DNA of 64,000 nucleotides from Fasciola hepatica (GCA_948099385.1 CANUEZ040000179.1:12798501-12862500); one strand, 5' to 3'; shown: positions 1 through 12,065, counted from the first letter of the stretch. Notes: generated by a model from the letters alone, not told the origin. Numbers and translations: made by a program.

Positions 1-3000
1 CTAGATATTGCCAAGGTTTTTCAATTTTAAGTGAAGCTTCTTCATAACGCGATGGTTAATTTTATAAAGAAATAACAAATTTTACTATTTAAATTTGCTG
101 GTGGTACCGGGACCTAATTCTGTCTTGAATATGTGTGCTTATCTTTTACTTTCCACGGTACCTGGAATGAGGATAGTGATCTATATAAACCCTGCCTTCT
201 CATCTCGGGGTTATGTGGCGGAAATGATGAAGGAAAAATTAACCAATCAGAAAAGAATGAGACCAGAATCGCGGACACCAGGAATCAGTCAGCCATTTAG
301 CGTCACTGTAGCAACTGGTTGCATGTGAGTTTTTCTGGGGAAAAAACCCATGACAAAACAACTAGTCTGAAGCAACTTTCAACCAAAACTCCCACACATA
401 TGGTCAACTTGCCGTCGTACTAACGAGCATAAATGGTACAGAAAATATAGCTCTCATCAGTAGTCAACATATTACGTGACAGAAAATGTGAAATGGGTCC
501 CTTGTAATTGGGAACTTACGAAACAAGTGGAAATGTGAAGGTTTGTCTCGTGTTTCGTTTGTCTGAAACAATGAAGTCTAATTTTTTCATCAAAAAATTC
601 ATGATAACCAACTCATTATACGATAAAAACAAAGAGCTGGGAAAAACCACAACCCTCGATACGACAAGTTTTCCAACTCAAAGGTCGACAGATGTCCAAA
701 GAAAAATAAAAGTAGTCAATTCACCTTCAGTAAAATAAATCGGATAAATATTTATCAACAACGATACGTTGACAGTAACAATCAAACGATCAGCCTTTAC
801 CTAGAAAAGTAAAAGCTATTTGGAGTGCGAAATGAATGGACAGCTATCCATTGAATCTGTCAGGCGATTTGCCAATACTCAAGTGTCCAAAGAATACAAA
901 AGTAACTCGGGACACATCGGCAGAAAATGATGGAGATTTATCAGCGACCGATAGATAAGCAGACAGGCAGATAGACCGAGAGACAGATAAACCTACGTGA
1001 ACAATAAAGTCTGGCAAAACATACACCATGAAGAGAGAGAGAATGCCATGGGCGGAATTGCACTTCAACTCCAACTTTTACTGTTCCTCAGCGGATGGGA
1101 TTTTCAAGCTCACAGACGGTAAGTCAACCGAGGGATTCTTGTTCGTTCCTGTCTCTGTGAGTTTTTCTGTCATTATATATTAGATGGTTCTCACGTTTTT
1201 ACCCAATTCATATTTACTTTGAAGCGGTCAGAAGAAAGTTACTCGCCCTTAACTTTTGTAGTGTAACCGTCGTGCAACCGTTCATTCCAAAAGAACAGTG
1301 CACTGTATTCTGAAGATGAATTATCCTGGAGTATCTTTCATAAACTTGATAATATGGTGTTTGAACCATAGTGAGTAGATATTTCTTCAGATCGAGCTAA
1401 ATAGGTCAAAACATTACTGGTCTTGCAGTTCAATAGTTCCTTTGCGAATCTTAGGTTGCTTTTAGGTATTATTAATACCTTACATTCACTCATCCGAAGA
1501 CGGTGAAAAAGGAATGTCTCATAATGACATCATCCATTCTGCAAAGGTCAATCAAGTCGTCGATTACCTGACACCTAGTGTGATAAAACACTGGGTCTTT
1601 TCAAGTCAGATGTTCATAGTGGTCTACGGGGCCACATACACCTAGACAGTGAGTTATGTGGGGGTGTTCACCCCACCGTGAACTGACTCCGCGAGCTGGT
1701 GACGCGTCTATCATTGCCATGGGGACGAAGCCGGATAATCGCAGAATGCTATCCGAAGTTCGTGAGTAGTTGTGAGAACGTGATTTAGCTTTCACTTGGT
1801 AGAAAGTAGTCCAGTAATTCTGTCAGGAGAAAGTTCGCTTTCACTTTTGTAAGGATGAAAAGAATGATCCCTGAAGTACCGTACAATTTGTGTTCTGTCT
1901 TCGATATTTTGAGTTTGCAAGGCAGAAAGCTTGTTTCTTACTTTTTTCATGTAAAACCTTAGCCTGTGGAAGCGTATATTATGTCGAACGAACTGCAAGC
2001 TAGTTTCACGTCATCTATCGGTATCGCTGAACGCAGAAAAGTGAGACGGAAGCACTAAAAACTGACATTTTTATAGACATCTTCTCTGGGGGAGGTCCTG
2101 GTGACCACGGAAGCAACTACCAGAAGAGTCTTGCTACTTGTTTAGTGTGGGTAGCAGAGATAGAAATCCTCGCCGATTGGTTCAGTGCAATATATCGGTC
2201 AGACCGCCAAACCGTCAAACTCACGGGGCTCTTAATGCCGCCTGCTGTTTTAGTGAAATCGTGAAACTTGGTTTTCAATTTTCAGTTTATCCTTTGTCAA
2301 ACAGGCATCAAAAAACCGCATTTCCGCCGCAAACTGTTAAGTTTTGGGGCCTGGAAATCTGAAATATCGCCTATTGACCGTCGATCGCCATTCTCTACAA
2401 CACAATGCTCTTTCAAGCAAGGTTATCTTAACCATTTAAGAAATTTTACCCAGACTTGCTCCCATTCACAGGAATTCATCGTGTATGAACTCTTATAATG
2501 AATAACGACCTAAACAGTTCTACTCATTCCCCGGGAAGAGTGGTAACCCACTTGTATTTTAGATCAATGGCGGGGTCTTTTTGTACTATTTGCATCCGTG
2601 CTTCGCTTACTACGGCAATTTTACCGAATTACCTGCGTTTTTTTGCAGATTGCTGCTGCGACCCTGGGCCCGTTAGTCCATGTGAGACTTTGTTTTATGT
2701 TCTCCATTCATTTCAGTTGCGAGCCAACTTATTTGCTCCTTTGAACGGGAAGTCTTTCGTTGATTTTAGGTTTTATTGGCAAGTAATCATTTGAAGAGTG
2801 ATGATTCCACGAAATATTCGTGATGAAAATTCATACTTGAATTACACTGATGAAGAAGTGATTGTAGCAAGCTGATTAGGAGCCTTTCTGAAGAAGGTAG
2901 AATGGGACTTGAGAAAAATACAAAATAGCGTAGGCAGTCCAAATATACCCATCGTACTTGGGTATGATGACGAAATTCATACTGCTGCCCATAAAGTTAT

Positions 3001-3120
3001 TGTCCTCAAAATTTACGACACTTAAACGAAACCAATTCCATCCAGTATAATCAACCTCATTTAGTGTCAAAATGTAATTCACAGGTGAATGTAATATATT
3101 TCCTATTTTCTCCTCAAGAA
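1..3120. other. No supported gene; AT-leaning intergenic or intronic DNA
   Basis: I see only short chance frames here, with no domain motif, tRNA-like region or tandem repeat. A somewhat GC-richer patch at about 1565-1760 has the texture of an old repeat but matches nothing else in the window. One minus-strand frame at the right end (2876-3115) is listed separately. Confidence 0.5.
2876..3115 (-). CDS. Unrecognised protein-like frame, possible terminal exon
   Basis: A minus-strand frame runs open for about 80 codons and ends with TAA at its low-coordinate end. Its composition is protein-like, rich in aromatic and polar residues (for example the stretches DYTGWNWFRLSVVNF and KYDGYIWTAYA). It has no convincing start codon, and the best upstream acceptor (an AG after a weak pyrimidine tract) is poor. 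I recognise no family. It could be a terminal exon of a gene whose other exons I cannot find, or a chance open frame. Confidence 0.17.
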   Translation of the reverse strand, partial: EEKIGNILHSPVNYILTLNEVDYTGWNWFRLSVVNFEDNNFMGSSMNFVIIPKYDGYIWTAYAILYFSQVPFYLLQKGS

Positions 3121-3139
3121 CCGATTGTGATCAAACGGT

Positions 3140-3290
3140 CATCACGGTGAATTCTCACCGGGGTCTAACTTCTACCACCATGGACTTTGCTCATTTTCCT
3201 CAACTGGTAGCCTCTAGCTGGCAGCGATCTCCCTTCTCAAAAGCTATTCCACTATTATATAGTTCAGGGGAAGTAAATTATTGAAAAAGC
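3140..3290 (+). repeat. tRNA-derived SINE relic, copy 1
   Basis: This stretch aligns by eye with 4750-4910 on the same strand. Both begin GTCATC, have a short CACC-type hairpin, and share the distinctive body GGYAGCCTCTARYTGGCAGCGA, followed by a pyrimidine-rich tail and a GGAAGTA motif. The B-box-like part is decayed in this copy. Confidence 0.45.
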
Positions 3291-4740
3291 AAATAATTAG
3301 GTCTGCCCAGACACAGTACGAACCAGAAATATCGGAATCAGTTCAGCTTGCAAAACAAAACTGCTCGCTGTGAAGGGAATGCACAAGGAGACTTTTGATC
3401 TTACTGGACCCGTTTACAGTAGTCGACTTTTCTTCCCGAAAGGAAAAGTGCGAATCCTATGGAAAGGGAAGATTCTTCAACACGGTACTACCTAGCAAAT
3501 ATTTAACGCAGCAGAGGTCGAGGAAGACATGGTAGAATTTCCACAATTTTGGTTTCATTGCAGAAATCACCATTAAGATATCGATAATTGAAATCTGTGG
3601 AAATGATTATAGGATATTTCGTCTAATTTGTTGCCAAATATGTCTAACTCACATCCACTAATTCCCCAATTGGAGTGGGTGTGAGCCAGGAAGAAACATT
3701 AAAAATTTTACTTGGTAATCATAAAACCATCCCACATGCATCTCAACAGTTCCACATAACATCAAAATTGAATACGATCGAGTACTATCTTCACAGGCCA
3801 TGCGCGTGACATTCCCAGATCACGATAGGCGTCTTGCCCAATAGAGTTTGTGTTTAAATGATGAAATCTTTGCACACCAATGTGAATTTCTGAGACACCA
3901 GATGAAAAGGCTCTATAAGCACTGTTTCTATGGAAATTTTTTCATCGAATGTTGCTAATTCATGTTGAACCAATCCACGGTAATGAACACAAGCCCACTT
4001 CCTCGAATGGATCCTATTTATATGACTAAAAGTGTCGTTTACATGACATTTCAAACAACAGACAAACCTGATCTGGTCGTGAGCCGCGGTAAGTGTTGGA
4101 CAAAATGTAGCTCTGTGAACCTTTGCCTATGGTTTTCTCGTATGACGGCAAAAATCTAAATTTTCGCAACCAGATTTACATTCTTCCTCTTAGCCAACAG
4201 CTCAACTCAACAAATGACCAGCACTGTCAGACAACCAGTTTAAACGGTTCATTCTGTCGAATATATTTCCCCTGAATGAGAATTTACGCGCAACGTTTCC
4301 AGCGTTTTCTTATACATTCATTCAGGACATTCCGCTGACGGAATTCGTCTATAGAATTACTTATTTATGAAGAGGCCCTACGAAGTGTAGTTTTCAGAGA
4401 GGAAAGAAGTGGCAGTTTTCAACAGCTTTTGAATTCTGAACTTAGCGTTTAGGTCACAGATGTTCGATCATTAACCGAAATGACATCGTCAGTGCTCGCT
4501 GAAAGTCAAACCGATTTTTGAAGGCATTAGGAGGAAACGGACATTTTTTATTGGGCAGTGTTTCCTCGAATTCATCGTGTCTTTGCTGTCACGAGATCTA
4601 CAACCTTACAAAAAGTGAATAGTATGCGGTATCTCGAACTGTTTGGCTGGTGGCAAAGCTACTGGGACCCTAATCCATCAATGTTGCTGGTGAGAGGCCT
4701 ATACCACATATTCATCAACGGTTATTTGATTATCGGTTCA
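3291..4740. other. No feature seen
   Basis: Only short uninformative frames lie between the two related SINE relics. I saw no coding motif, promoter-like tRNA box or tandem repeat. Confidence 0.4.
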
Positions 4741-4744
4741 AGAT

Positions 4745-4912
4745 CAGCGAAGGTCAAAAGGTCATCTTGGTGGGTTTTTCACCCATCTGTCGTGGGTTCA
4801 AATCCTGCTTCCGTCACGGGTCACATTCTCCCTTGGCAGCCTCTAATTGGCAGCGACAGCCTTCCTAAATCATTGTACCACTAGTGCATAGTAATAAGAG
4901 GAAGTACATCAA
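4745..4912 (+). repeat. tRNA-derived SINE relic, copy 2
   Basis: This copy keeps a recognisable Pol III B box (GGGTTCAAATCC at about 4795), then the same GGCAGCCTCTAATTGGCAGC body as the relic at 3140-3290. The A-box side is too decayed to place. The two copies are in the same orientation about 1.6 kb apart. Confidence 0.5.
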
Positions 4913-7560
4913 AAGATAAAAAACAAGACGCAATGAAGGGTTCTTCCGTATTTATCTTGTTGGGAGGGATAACAAAGAAGTTGTCAAACATTTAATCACT
5001 CTTCCTCTGGAGGCTACATTTGAATGTGAGCTCTGCAACGATGCGTCTGTCAGTCGTCATTGCCTAACCCTTGTTCTTCTGCAACAAAAATGGGCACTGA
5101 TTCCAAGGCTTCTAGCAATGTGAAAAATTTCGTTGTTCAGGATGCTGCATCTACAAGTGAGATTGATACGTTGATTATTGTCTATCCTTCTGAACGGACC
5201 TTATCTAAACAGTGCATGCATAAATAAACTTTGCTGCTGATTCACCGATCGATTCGTTGTTTGATATCTCCGTTCATCTGACGGTTCAGATCGTCCGGAA
5301 TGTGCTTCCGTGCCCAGTGAGTTTCCCCATTTATTAGTACAATATTTTTGTCGCCTCGAATAAGGAATGTTCAAATTACAAAATCTCTTTGAAATAAGGG
5401 GAAAAATATTTCAATGACATCGAAATTACCATCAAAACGACGTGATATAATACTTTGTCCCACTGCCGGATACACCATCCTGTGGTAGGGACAATTTAGG
5501 CGTCAAAGAAACTTTTTGTAGACCTGTGCAGAGTTTCCTTTCGTTTTGTTAGGAATGACTATCTGTGTATTGCTACTGAGCCCTGGACTAAATTCAAATA
5601 AGTCATACAAAATTCCAATTCGAAATCATTGCAAATCTATCTGAAAGATGGCTGCTGTCTCATGAATAAAGGGTATACAGATCTTGGTGTTTCATTTAGT
5701 TAGAAAGTACCACTTATTGCCAATAATGCATGAATGACCGCAGTAGCCACCTCCACTGAAAATACTCCTGCTATGCTCTCTTATTCTGATGTTCCGAATT
5801 TTTCTAACGACTTACATTAATTAAACATCGAGCACTATGGATAATAAGCCAAGTCACCCAAAAGACTTACAGTGCAGTAAGAGACTCAAAAGCATTTATT
5901 GGTAGGGTAGCATATCGGCTCTGCACCGAAAGATAAGAAGGCTGTTAGGAACTGGAAAGCTAAGGGTGGTAGGATACTCTGAAGTTTCTCTGTTCTAGGA
6001 AAGGAAGACTATTTGCATAACACTTCTTTAGTGAAGGCTAAAAGAAAGATTTCATTGTTTCAAACGGGAATTAGTGCGGAAAACAGGGGAAGAGGAGTTG
6101 AAGAATTGAGCACGTAAATATAAATCCGTCTTATCACTCCTGATGAGACTAATCAAGATAGTCATTCTCAAGTAGGAGATTGGTTTCAGCTCTAAACGGA
6201 TTAACAGTTCGACCAATTGTTTGGAGTGGTTCATGGTCTTAGAATGAAGTAGATATCGGGGAGCTACTGCTTTTTTCTGTCCCACTAACCCTAGTGAGAA
6301 GGTTTCTCTGCCCCCTAATCATCTCAGGTATTAGTGCACAATACATTGTGTATTTAAGAGACAGTCACTGTCACCAATCGTTTCTACACAAGCTAAGTGG
6401 TTCGTACTTGCATCAAGTAGGCTGTCTTCTGTTTAACTGATTGGTGATACGACTAGTTACCATTGGACGGGAATCCATTCACATCTTGTGGATCCGCTCT
6501 CTTGTCACTTTCGAATCCGATGGCTCAAGCGTTGACCTAGATTCTGGAAAGGCGCTGACATGCCGACTGTAAACGGGACTTGGTTGACTATCGATCGTGA
6601 GTCAGCGCACAGCTTGAAAGCTACACGCAGGATATTGTTGTCGTATTTAGGAGTTCGGTGTATTCCGACTCACTAACTTTAGAATTTCGGAATGAAATGA
6701 ATACATAGAAACCTGAAGCTCACTGCTCTGAAGAGGCATAAAGAAACAGCTGAAAAATATTTCACCATCTTCGTCACCACCGGTTAGTGGAATGACATTC
6801 TAAAGCTTTTATTAGGTAGGCGGCCTGTCATGATCAAAACTGCCACTTTCTTCCCTGAATAAAACTAATAACTTGACGATGAAAGTGGTGAAATAAGTAT
6901 AGAAATGTGTTTTCCAAAAAATGCTTCTTACGCACTGATGTGTAACTATTTTTTGGTCACAGGGTACCACTGTTGTAGCTGCAATCATCGTAAGTTGCAT
7001 TTGAACGACGTCTTTATTCCCTATCCAGGTAAGCTTGGTCTATAATCGAATGATCTTGTCAATGAATAGCAACCCTTCGAGGCTCCCGGCATTCAGAATC
7101 TCTAGAAACAGTCAGATTCTTTTCACAGCCAGCTTTGGTCGGTTTTATTCACATTTCAGAAAGAAAAGCTGAAGCGAAAAGCTGTTAACACCAGGACAAA
7201 AACGATTTTATTGGATAAACTAAACCCCGCCGTTTGTCACAAACAGTACGGAAAGAAATGTAAGTCATGAGACTTGGAATGACAGAAAGAAAGGTGAACG
7301 ACTTCGACTGAACTGAGATTCAGGACAATGGTAACTTCTTGGCAGCACGGCATGGGCAGTACTTTATTCGTCTCTTCAACTTTGCCGACTCTAACAGGTG
7401 CTACCTACAACATAAATAGTCTGAGTGATTCTAAGCTCGTTATATAAGACAGATCAGCTTCCTGAGTCTGAAAGCATCATTGTCATCACGGTCCCCAAAC
7501 TTATGACCTAAACCAAAAATGTATACAATATAAGCACAAAAACTATAACCAACATACAAC
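4913..7560. other. No supported gene
   Basis: I found no domain motif, signal peptide with donor site, tRNA-like box or tandem array. The open frames here are short and of random composition. Confidence 0.4.
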
Positions 7561-7564
7561 TAAT

Positions 7565-7690
7565 GTCATCATCATAGTCACCAACATCAGCAGCATACGA
7601 ATCATCATCATCATCATTGTCATTACCATCATCATCTGAAACATTCTCTTCTTCCAAATCACCGTCATCATCATCACCAACATGATGATT
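7565..7690. repeat. Imperfect TCA/ATC trinucleotide tract
   Basis: Degenerate runs of CATCATCATC with interruptions span roughly 125 bases. On the minus strand they translate as Met-rich low-complexity peptide, which is an artefact of the repeat. Confidence 0.8.
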
Positions 7691-8339
7691 ATCCGACTCT
7701 CTGAAGCCTTTTCGTAGGTGCTCATAATATCACTTCCTTTCTCTGCCAATTTCTATCCAGCCCATATTTTAGCAGTCATTTCAACACAAATGCATTCAGA
7801 GTCTTTTGCCGCTTGCTAAACTCAGATAAAATAATGTTTGTTTTTTTTGTGCTATGCCTCGATCAACATAAAAGTTTAGGTTTTCATCAGACGAATTCAT
7901 GAGAAAAACACTGGAGATTTATTCGCCTGCATATCCCTGTACATAGACTGCTAAGGTCTTTCGAATCTTACCGATTTCCTGTTAAAGCACACAGGCTCCT
8001 AAGAGTAACGGGTAACAGTTTTCATATTTCGTTGGTGTTTTACAGTTCAACTAAATTATGGAAATAATTCCCCTTTTTTCCCTAACTATTTTATCCTCGT
8101 AGAAAAGGCCATTTCACGTTCCGAATAAGTGATATTCATAAGGGTCATGTAAGTGAGACACCCGTACGCCTAATTGTATCCCAGTGCTTATGTGCGCATC
8201 TTAGAATACGGTGACGAGCTTCATTTTATTACGAGTTTGAATGCAGTTATCAGTGACGACGAGCGAACCGTCAATGTTCATCACACGGCCTCATCTACAG
8301 ATATTACACATTCTTATCTTCCACTCATTGCTCATTCGA

Positions 8340-8755
8340 TAATTCTAAATGTATTGATGTTTGGCAGCGTCCGACTTTTCCATGTGAATGCAAGTGGATT
8401 TTCCATTACATACGATTCAGGCTCCTCGTGCAAACAATAAATTCTCTGAATATATTTCAATGTCCGATGGATAACGTTCATCTGTGTGCTGTTCGTCCCA
8501 TTGGGAAGTGACCAACGAGGCTAGTCCAGTGATTAAAACCAGGACAGATACTGTGTTTCATTGGGATAGTGGTTCGCGCCTTATCGATTATTCACTTGCG
8601 TTATTCACACCGGGCTGTCTGGACCGCGATAGCCCAGCTGGTAGAGCATCTGCCCGGTATGCGGAGGGTCGCCGGCTCGCGTCGTCCGACTTTTCGATGA
8701 GAATGCAAGTGGATTTTCCATTACGTAATTCTAAATGTATTGATGTTTGGCAGAT
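8340..8755 (+). repeat. SINE mosaic bounded by a 28-bp direct repeat
   Basis: A perfect 28-bp segment beginning TAATTCTAAATGTATTGATG occurs at 8340-8367 and again at 8726-8753. Between them lies a tRNA-like SINE core (8630-8690, with AGCCCAGCTGGTAGAGCATC as the A-box side). It also has the upstream module GGTTCGCGCC...GATTATTCACTYGCGTTATTCA, shared with the SINE at 60.4-60.6 kb. The SINE head (RC of GAGCCTGAATC...AAAATCCACTTGC) appears in reverse orientation on both sides, at 8368-8440 and 8684-8725. The order is therefore X-Y-core-Y'-X', with both pairs in direct orientation. Confidence 0.6.
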
Positions 8756-8937
8756 TTTAGATCACCTCAAAAACATTGTCAAAATCTGCCTAACATCAAC
8801 ATAATAAAAACATGCCCAATACACTGAAATGTTGGACTCCGGTTAGTACAAAGGGAAATCCTGCTGTGGGCAGTCAAATTACAAGCTAGTTCGTTGTGGT
8901 GAATGCCATATGCTACTGTAATTTGGGTGGGTATACT

Positions 8938-9105
8938 GTGTGATCCATATGCAAAAAGTCAAAAGTCCTTTGGCGTGGCCTCGTAGCTCAGCTTGTAGAT
9001 AGCTGGCTGTACTAAAGCGAGGGCGGCAACCGTGTAAGGGTTGGCATCTCGCCGAGGTCAACGACTTTTAACATTTGGATCACCTCAAAAACATGAAATG
9101 TTAAA
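8938..9105 (+). repeat. tRNA-derived SINE, family with GTACTAAAGCGAGG arm
   Basis: The copy starts with TGTGATCCATATGCAAAAAG, shared with the copy at 47241. It continues with a tRNA-like core (TGGCCTCGTAGCTCAGC, then the anticodon-arm-like GTACTAAAGCGAGG, then a decayed B box) and ends in the family tail TTTTAACATTTGGATCACCTC. The tail also recurs at about 8757-8805, next to the preceding mosaic. Other copies lie at 28.7, 47.1-47.4 and 61.0 kb. Pol III transcription is known for such families; this copy's B box is damaged. Confidence 0.75.
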
Positions 9106-9609
9106 TGTGGAATTTATTATTCTGACTCCAGTTAGTAGATGAATAGCAATCGAAAAGTGTTATTGTAGGCACACTGAAAGGTCATTTTTATCACAAAAAT
9201 ATGTTTAGGTGGAAACAATCATCATATTACGGCCTGAAACCAATAAAATTAGAAGGCCAAATTTCTGTTTTCGTAAATTTTACAAATGGATTCAATGTGA
9301 ATAGTATTTATTGAGGTGAGGATTTGTTTAAGCGGATCCATAGAGAGTTGTTTGATAACTGAATAAGTAAAATATGCGTTTTATTACGATTGTGAAGTTG
9401 CCTAAATTCCCTGTGGACAGATTTCCTCAAGAAAGGTGGACGGGACATGAGAAGTCTTGACGGAGAGTGATTTTTTGAACCACTCTGTGGTAATCCACGA
9501 TCAATTTTGGGCCACAAAGCCAAAATAACTATTGCGAGTAAATCTGGAACAATTCAGCACTTTCCTGAGTAAACAATTTAAAAATGAATACCACCCAAAC
9601 ACAAAAAGT

Positions 9610-9740
9610 TATAATATGATTCATCATGCAGCTTGAACGCTCAACTCACCATTGAAAACCATGGAAGCACTGTACAGCTGTTTCATCCTTGTTGGGAATC
9701 ATCAGCAGAGCGTTCAAGCTGCATGATGAATCATATTATA
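9610..9740 (-). mobile_element. Ribozyme-element fragment folded as a 32-bp perfect inverted repeat
   Basis: The arms are 9610-9641 and 9709-9740 and match at all 32 positions as reverse complements. They enclose 67 bases that hold a hammerhead ribozyme core on the minus strand. The arm sequence (AGCGTTCAAGCTGCATGATG and onward) is the 3' end of the element family also seen at 31.7 and 49.1 kb. The right arm is followed directly by TACAAATCTAATCTCC, the family's 5' start. The tRNA-like region is absent. The structure looks like a short fold-back copy or a copy interrupted by inversion. Confidence 0.85.
9667..9711 (-). ncRNA. Type I hammerhead ribozyme, conserved core
   Basis: Read on the minus strand: a stem I strand, CTGATGA (9699-9705 as TCATCAG on plus), stem II TTCC/GGAT around loop CAACAA, then GAAA, a two-base-pair stem III (AC...GT) closed by loop AGCT, A as the base before the predicted cleavage point, and the second stem I strand CAGTGC. 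One stem I pair is a mismatch here (GCTCTG against CAGTGC). The first pair of stem II is U-U instead of the usual G-C. Hammerheads with very short stem III are known from Penelope-like elements and animal retrozymes. Activity is untested. Confidence 0.8.
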
Positions 9741-11630
9741 TACAAATCTAATCTCCTACTACTCATTTACAAAAAGTTATTTCGATAAAATAATTATATT
9801 TCAGGTAACCAGTCAACATGCTACAAAAGAAAAGCCCAATAAACACACGTCTTTATCTCTTTGAAGTGCAGTGTTTCGCGTTGTTGTGAATCCTTCGGCG
9901 TGTTTCTTCTCTCTCCCGAAATTAAATACATCTTTCTTTGCCCATTTGTTCACATTCGTTCCACTATATCACAGGAAATTCGTCTGGTGAATTTCTTGAA
10001 CAATGGGATAGTACCAGTTCGATAATACTTATACCAATACTTTTGTCGACTCGTTTCCATGTGCACTTCTTCTTAGGTACTTTCAATCTAGACCATTTAT
10101 TCCAACTGATAAATGTAATTAAAAACTGAGTCTCACGGACGTCCCCGTAAACAAACCGATAAATTTAAAGTTATCCTGTACTGCTGAATAAAAATAAACG
10201 CCTACCACGAAACGGTTAGGCAAAAATTACGTTCTAATTAGTTATTTGATGACAGCGCGTCGTTCAGGTGTGCTGAAAATAAGTGGGAAATAAAAACATC
10301 TGGACGTGTCGAACTAGTTCATATCAATCATCGAGGCTACTTTGATCAGGACTGAGCTTAGCAAACAAAACAGAACACATCTGTGTCGAACAAATATCAG
10401 TCGGATGTAAAGCGGACATCAACGGGTCAACCCGTCCATTGGCGTCAGGATACCACAGGTTTCCCGTCGTCGATATGCCTTGCCTTTCAGTTACTTGGGT
10501 GTGTATGACGATTATGAGCCTTGTCACAGCTTTTCTCAACAGTGTCGCGCTATCCTCAGTCCGTTAGTACACTGAGCTAGAAACCAGGTACATCGACCAG
10601 CGTAGATGCTGCCAAACCAGTTCTTTTATCCACGAGCACCAAGAAAGAGATGCTCTCCTTTGATGCATTGTGTATCAATTATTGTTGTTTGTTGTTCTCA
10701 ATATCACGGACATTCTATATATCCCTCGGAAAGTCTCTTCCGGGACCTCATTTTGCCGGATTTTTAGTTCTCTTCTTCGCTATTCCCGAACTGGCGTTAC
10801 CTTTTGTCTACTTTGAAAATACCCACAAAGTTGAATTTGGTTTTTTCACGAGTTAGAACTGAGAAGCTAAAGAAACTTCTCTTGTTACATTCTCCCTAAT
10901 TAAATAAGAGATGGAAACAAACGTGTGCTCTCCACAACAGTGCGACAGAGAAGGAAAATAAGTCAAATGTCTTGTGGATAGAATCTATCTTTCCTAGACG
11001 CTTTTTAATTGATTCATTTTCTAGGAAGTTTGCAGCATCACTTACAAATGAGTCGCTTCAAGAGCTCTATAAAACATGCAATGACTCCCATCCGATGTGT
11101 AATCGGAATGCCACTTTAGTCTCTCAAGTTTCTCCCTTGGGAGGTAAGCAGGAGCCGTCCAAGTGTAGTTGCATATTCACTCTTTTCCGTTTTAAGAAGT
11201 AATCTTTCAAACAACCAATGTGGTTTACGGCGCAATCCCCTCAGATGAAGCCAGTTCCACTCACACTTGAAGCTAGGTGTGCTTAGTGGCTGTGAGTATT
11301 GTGACGGTACTGAGTAACGGTGACCAAATACCGAGTGACGGCGGGAAATCATGCAGTTCACTGACCAGAGGGAACAACCAATCAGTCAAGGCCATCGTTT
11401 GGCACACGAAAGAAGCAACTCTTTTGGTTCCGTCCTTTATCTAACATAGATCCTAATGCGTGTACGGGTATGTGTGTACCATAGGGTATTCGGTTAAACG
11501 TATATATCTCACAAATACTTGCGAGTAGCTTGCGGGAGGTGTGCTACTTTGCTTGACTGACGGCACTTTGAGGTACATCCTTGACACACAAACCTCAGGT
11601 CATTCGATGGACCTTGCACACGGAAGCACC
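9741..11630. other. No supported gene
   Basis: The junction TACAAATCTAATCTCCTACT at 9740-9760 is the 5' start of the ribozyme element and soon loses similarity. A plus-strand frame at about 10972-11145 ends at a good donor-like GGAG|GTAAGC but has no recognisable family and only a weak acceptor. Nothing else stands out. Confidence 0.35.
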
Positions 11631-11639
11631 AGATTTGAG

Positions 11640-11820
11640 TTTCACCTTTACTGGAGATCATCTTTGATGCATATTTTTAGGGCATCCAGGGTTGGAACCC
11701 GGGCCTTGTCACCGGGAAGGCATGTTACTTCTGCTTCATTCCGCTCAATTTGAGCTGATCCGAATTACCGAGATAAGTTTGTTCAGCTGTTTTCCTCTAT
11801 GACAGCCAGCAGTGCCCAAC
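11640..11820 (-). repeat. tRNA-derived SINE, head-to-head copy A
   Basis: On the minus strand it carries a B box (GGCCCGGGTTCCAACC) and an upstream part CTCGGTAATTCGGATCAGC. It is homologous in inverted orientation to 11930-12065: shared blocks include CCGCTCAA, CTACCGAG/ATTACCGAG, TAAGTTTGTTCAGCTG and GACAGC. The two copies face each other with about 110 bases between them. Confidence 0.6.
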
Positions 11821-11929
11821 AGCTTCGAAGGGAGAAACGGGCATTTTATCTCCAGTCTCAAGAGAATGCCTCTCACCAAGTTAGGTCTTCTCCGCAGGAA
11901 TGAGCCATTGTACCCATTTTGACCGCTTT

Positions 11930-12065
11930 GCTTTTAGCTGTCTTAGAAGACCACAGCTGAACAAACTTAACTCGGTAGTTCGTATCAGTCCGTATTTGAG
12001 CGGAGTGGAGCATCGGTAAAATGGTTCAGGTTCTAAGCCTGAGTGCGGCGGAGGATATGCATCAC
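11930..12065 (+). repeat. tRNA-derived SINE, head-to-head copy B
   Basis: This is the plus-strand partner of the copy at 11640-11820. It reads CAGCTGAACAAACTTAACTC, then GAGCGGAGTGGAGCATCGGT as the A-box side, then GGTTCAGGTTCTAAGCC as a B-box-like element, ending near GGATATGCATC. The arms diverge at perhaps one base in five, so both are old. Confidence 0.6.

Noticed and set aside
7543..7749. Met-rich minus-strand frame
   Set aside because: It is the translation of a degenerate TCA repeat.
8484..8804. 106-codon plus-strand ORF
   Set aside because: It reads through the SINE core and its tail; the composition follows the repeat.
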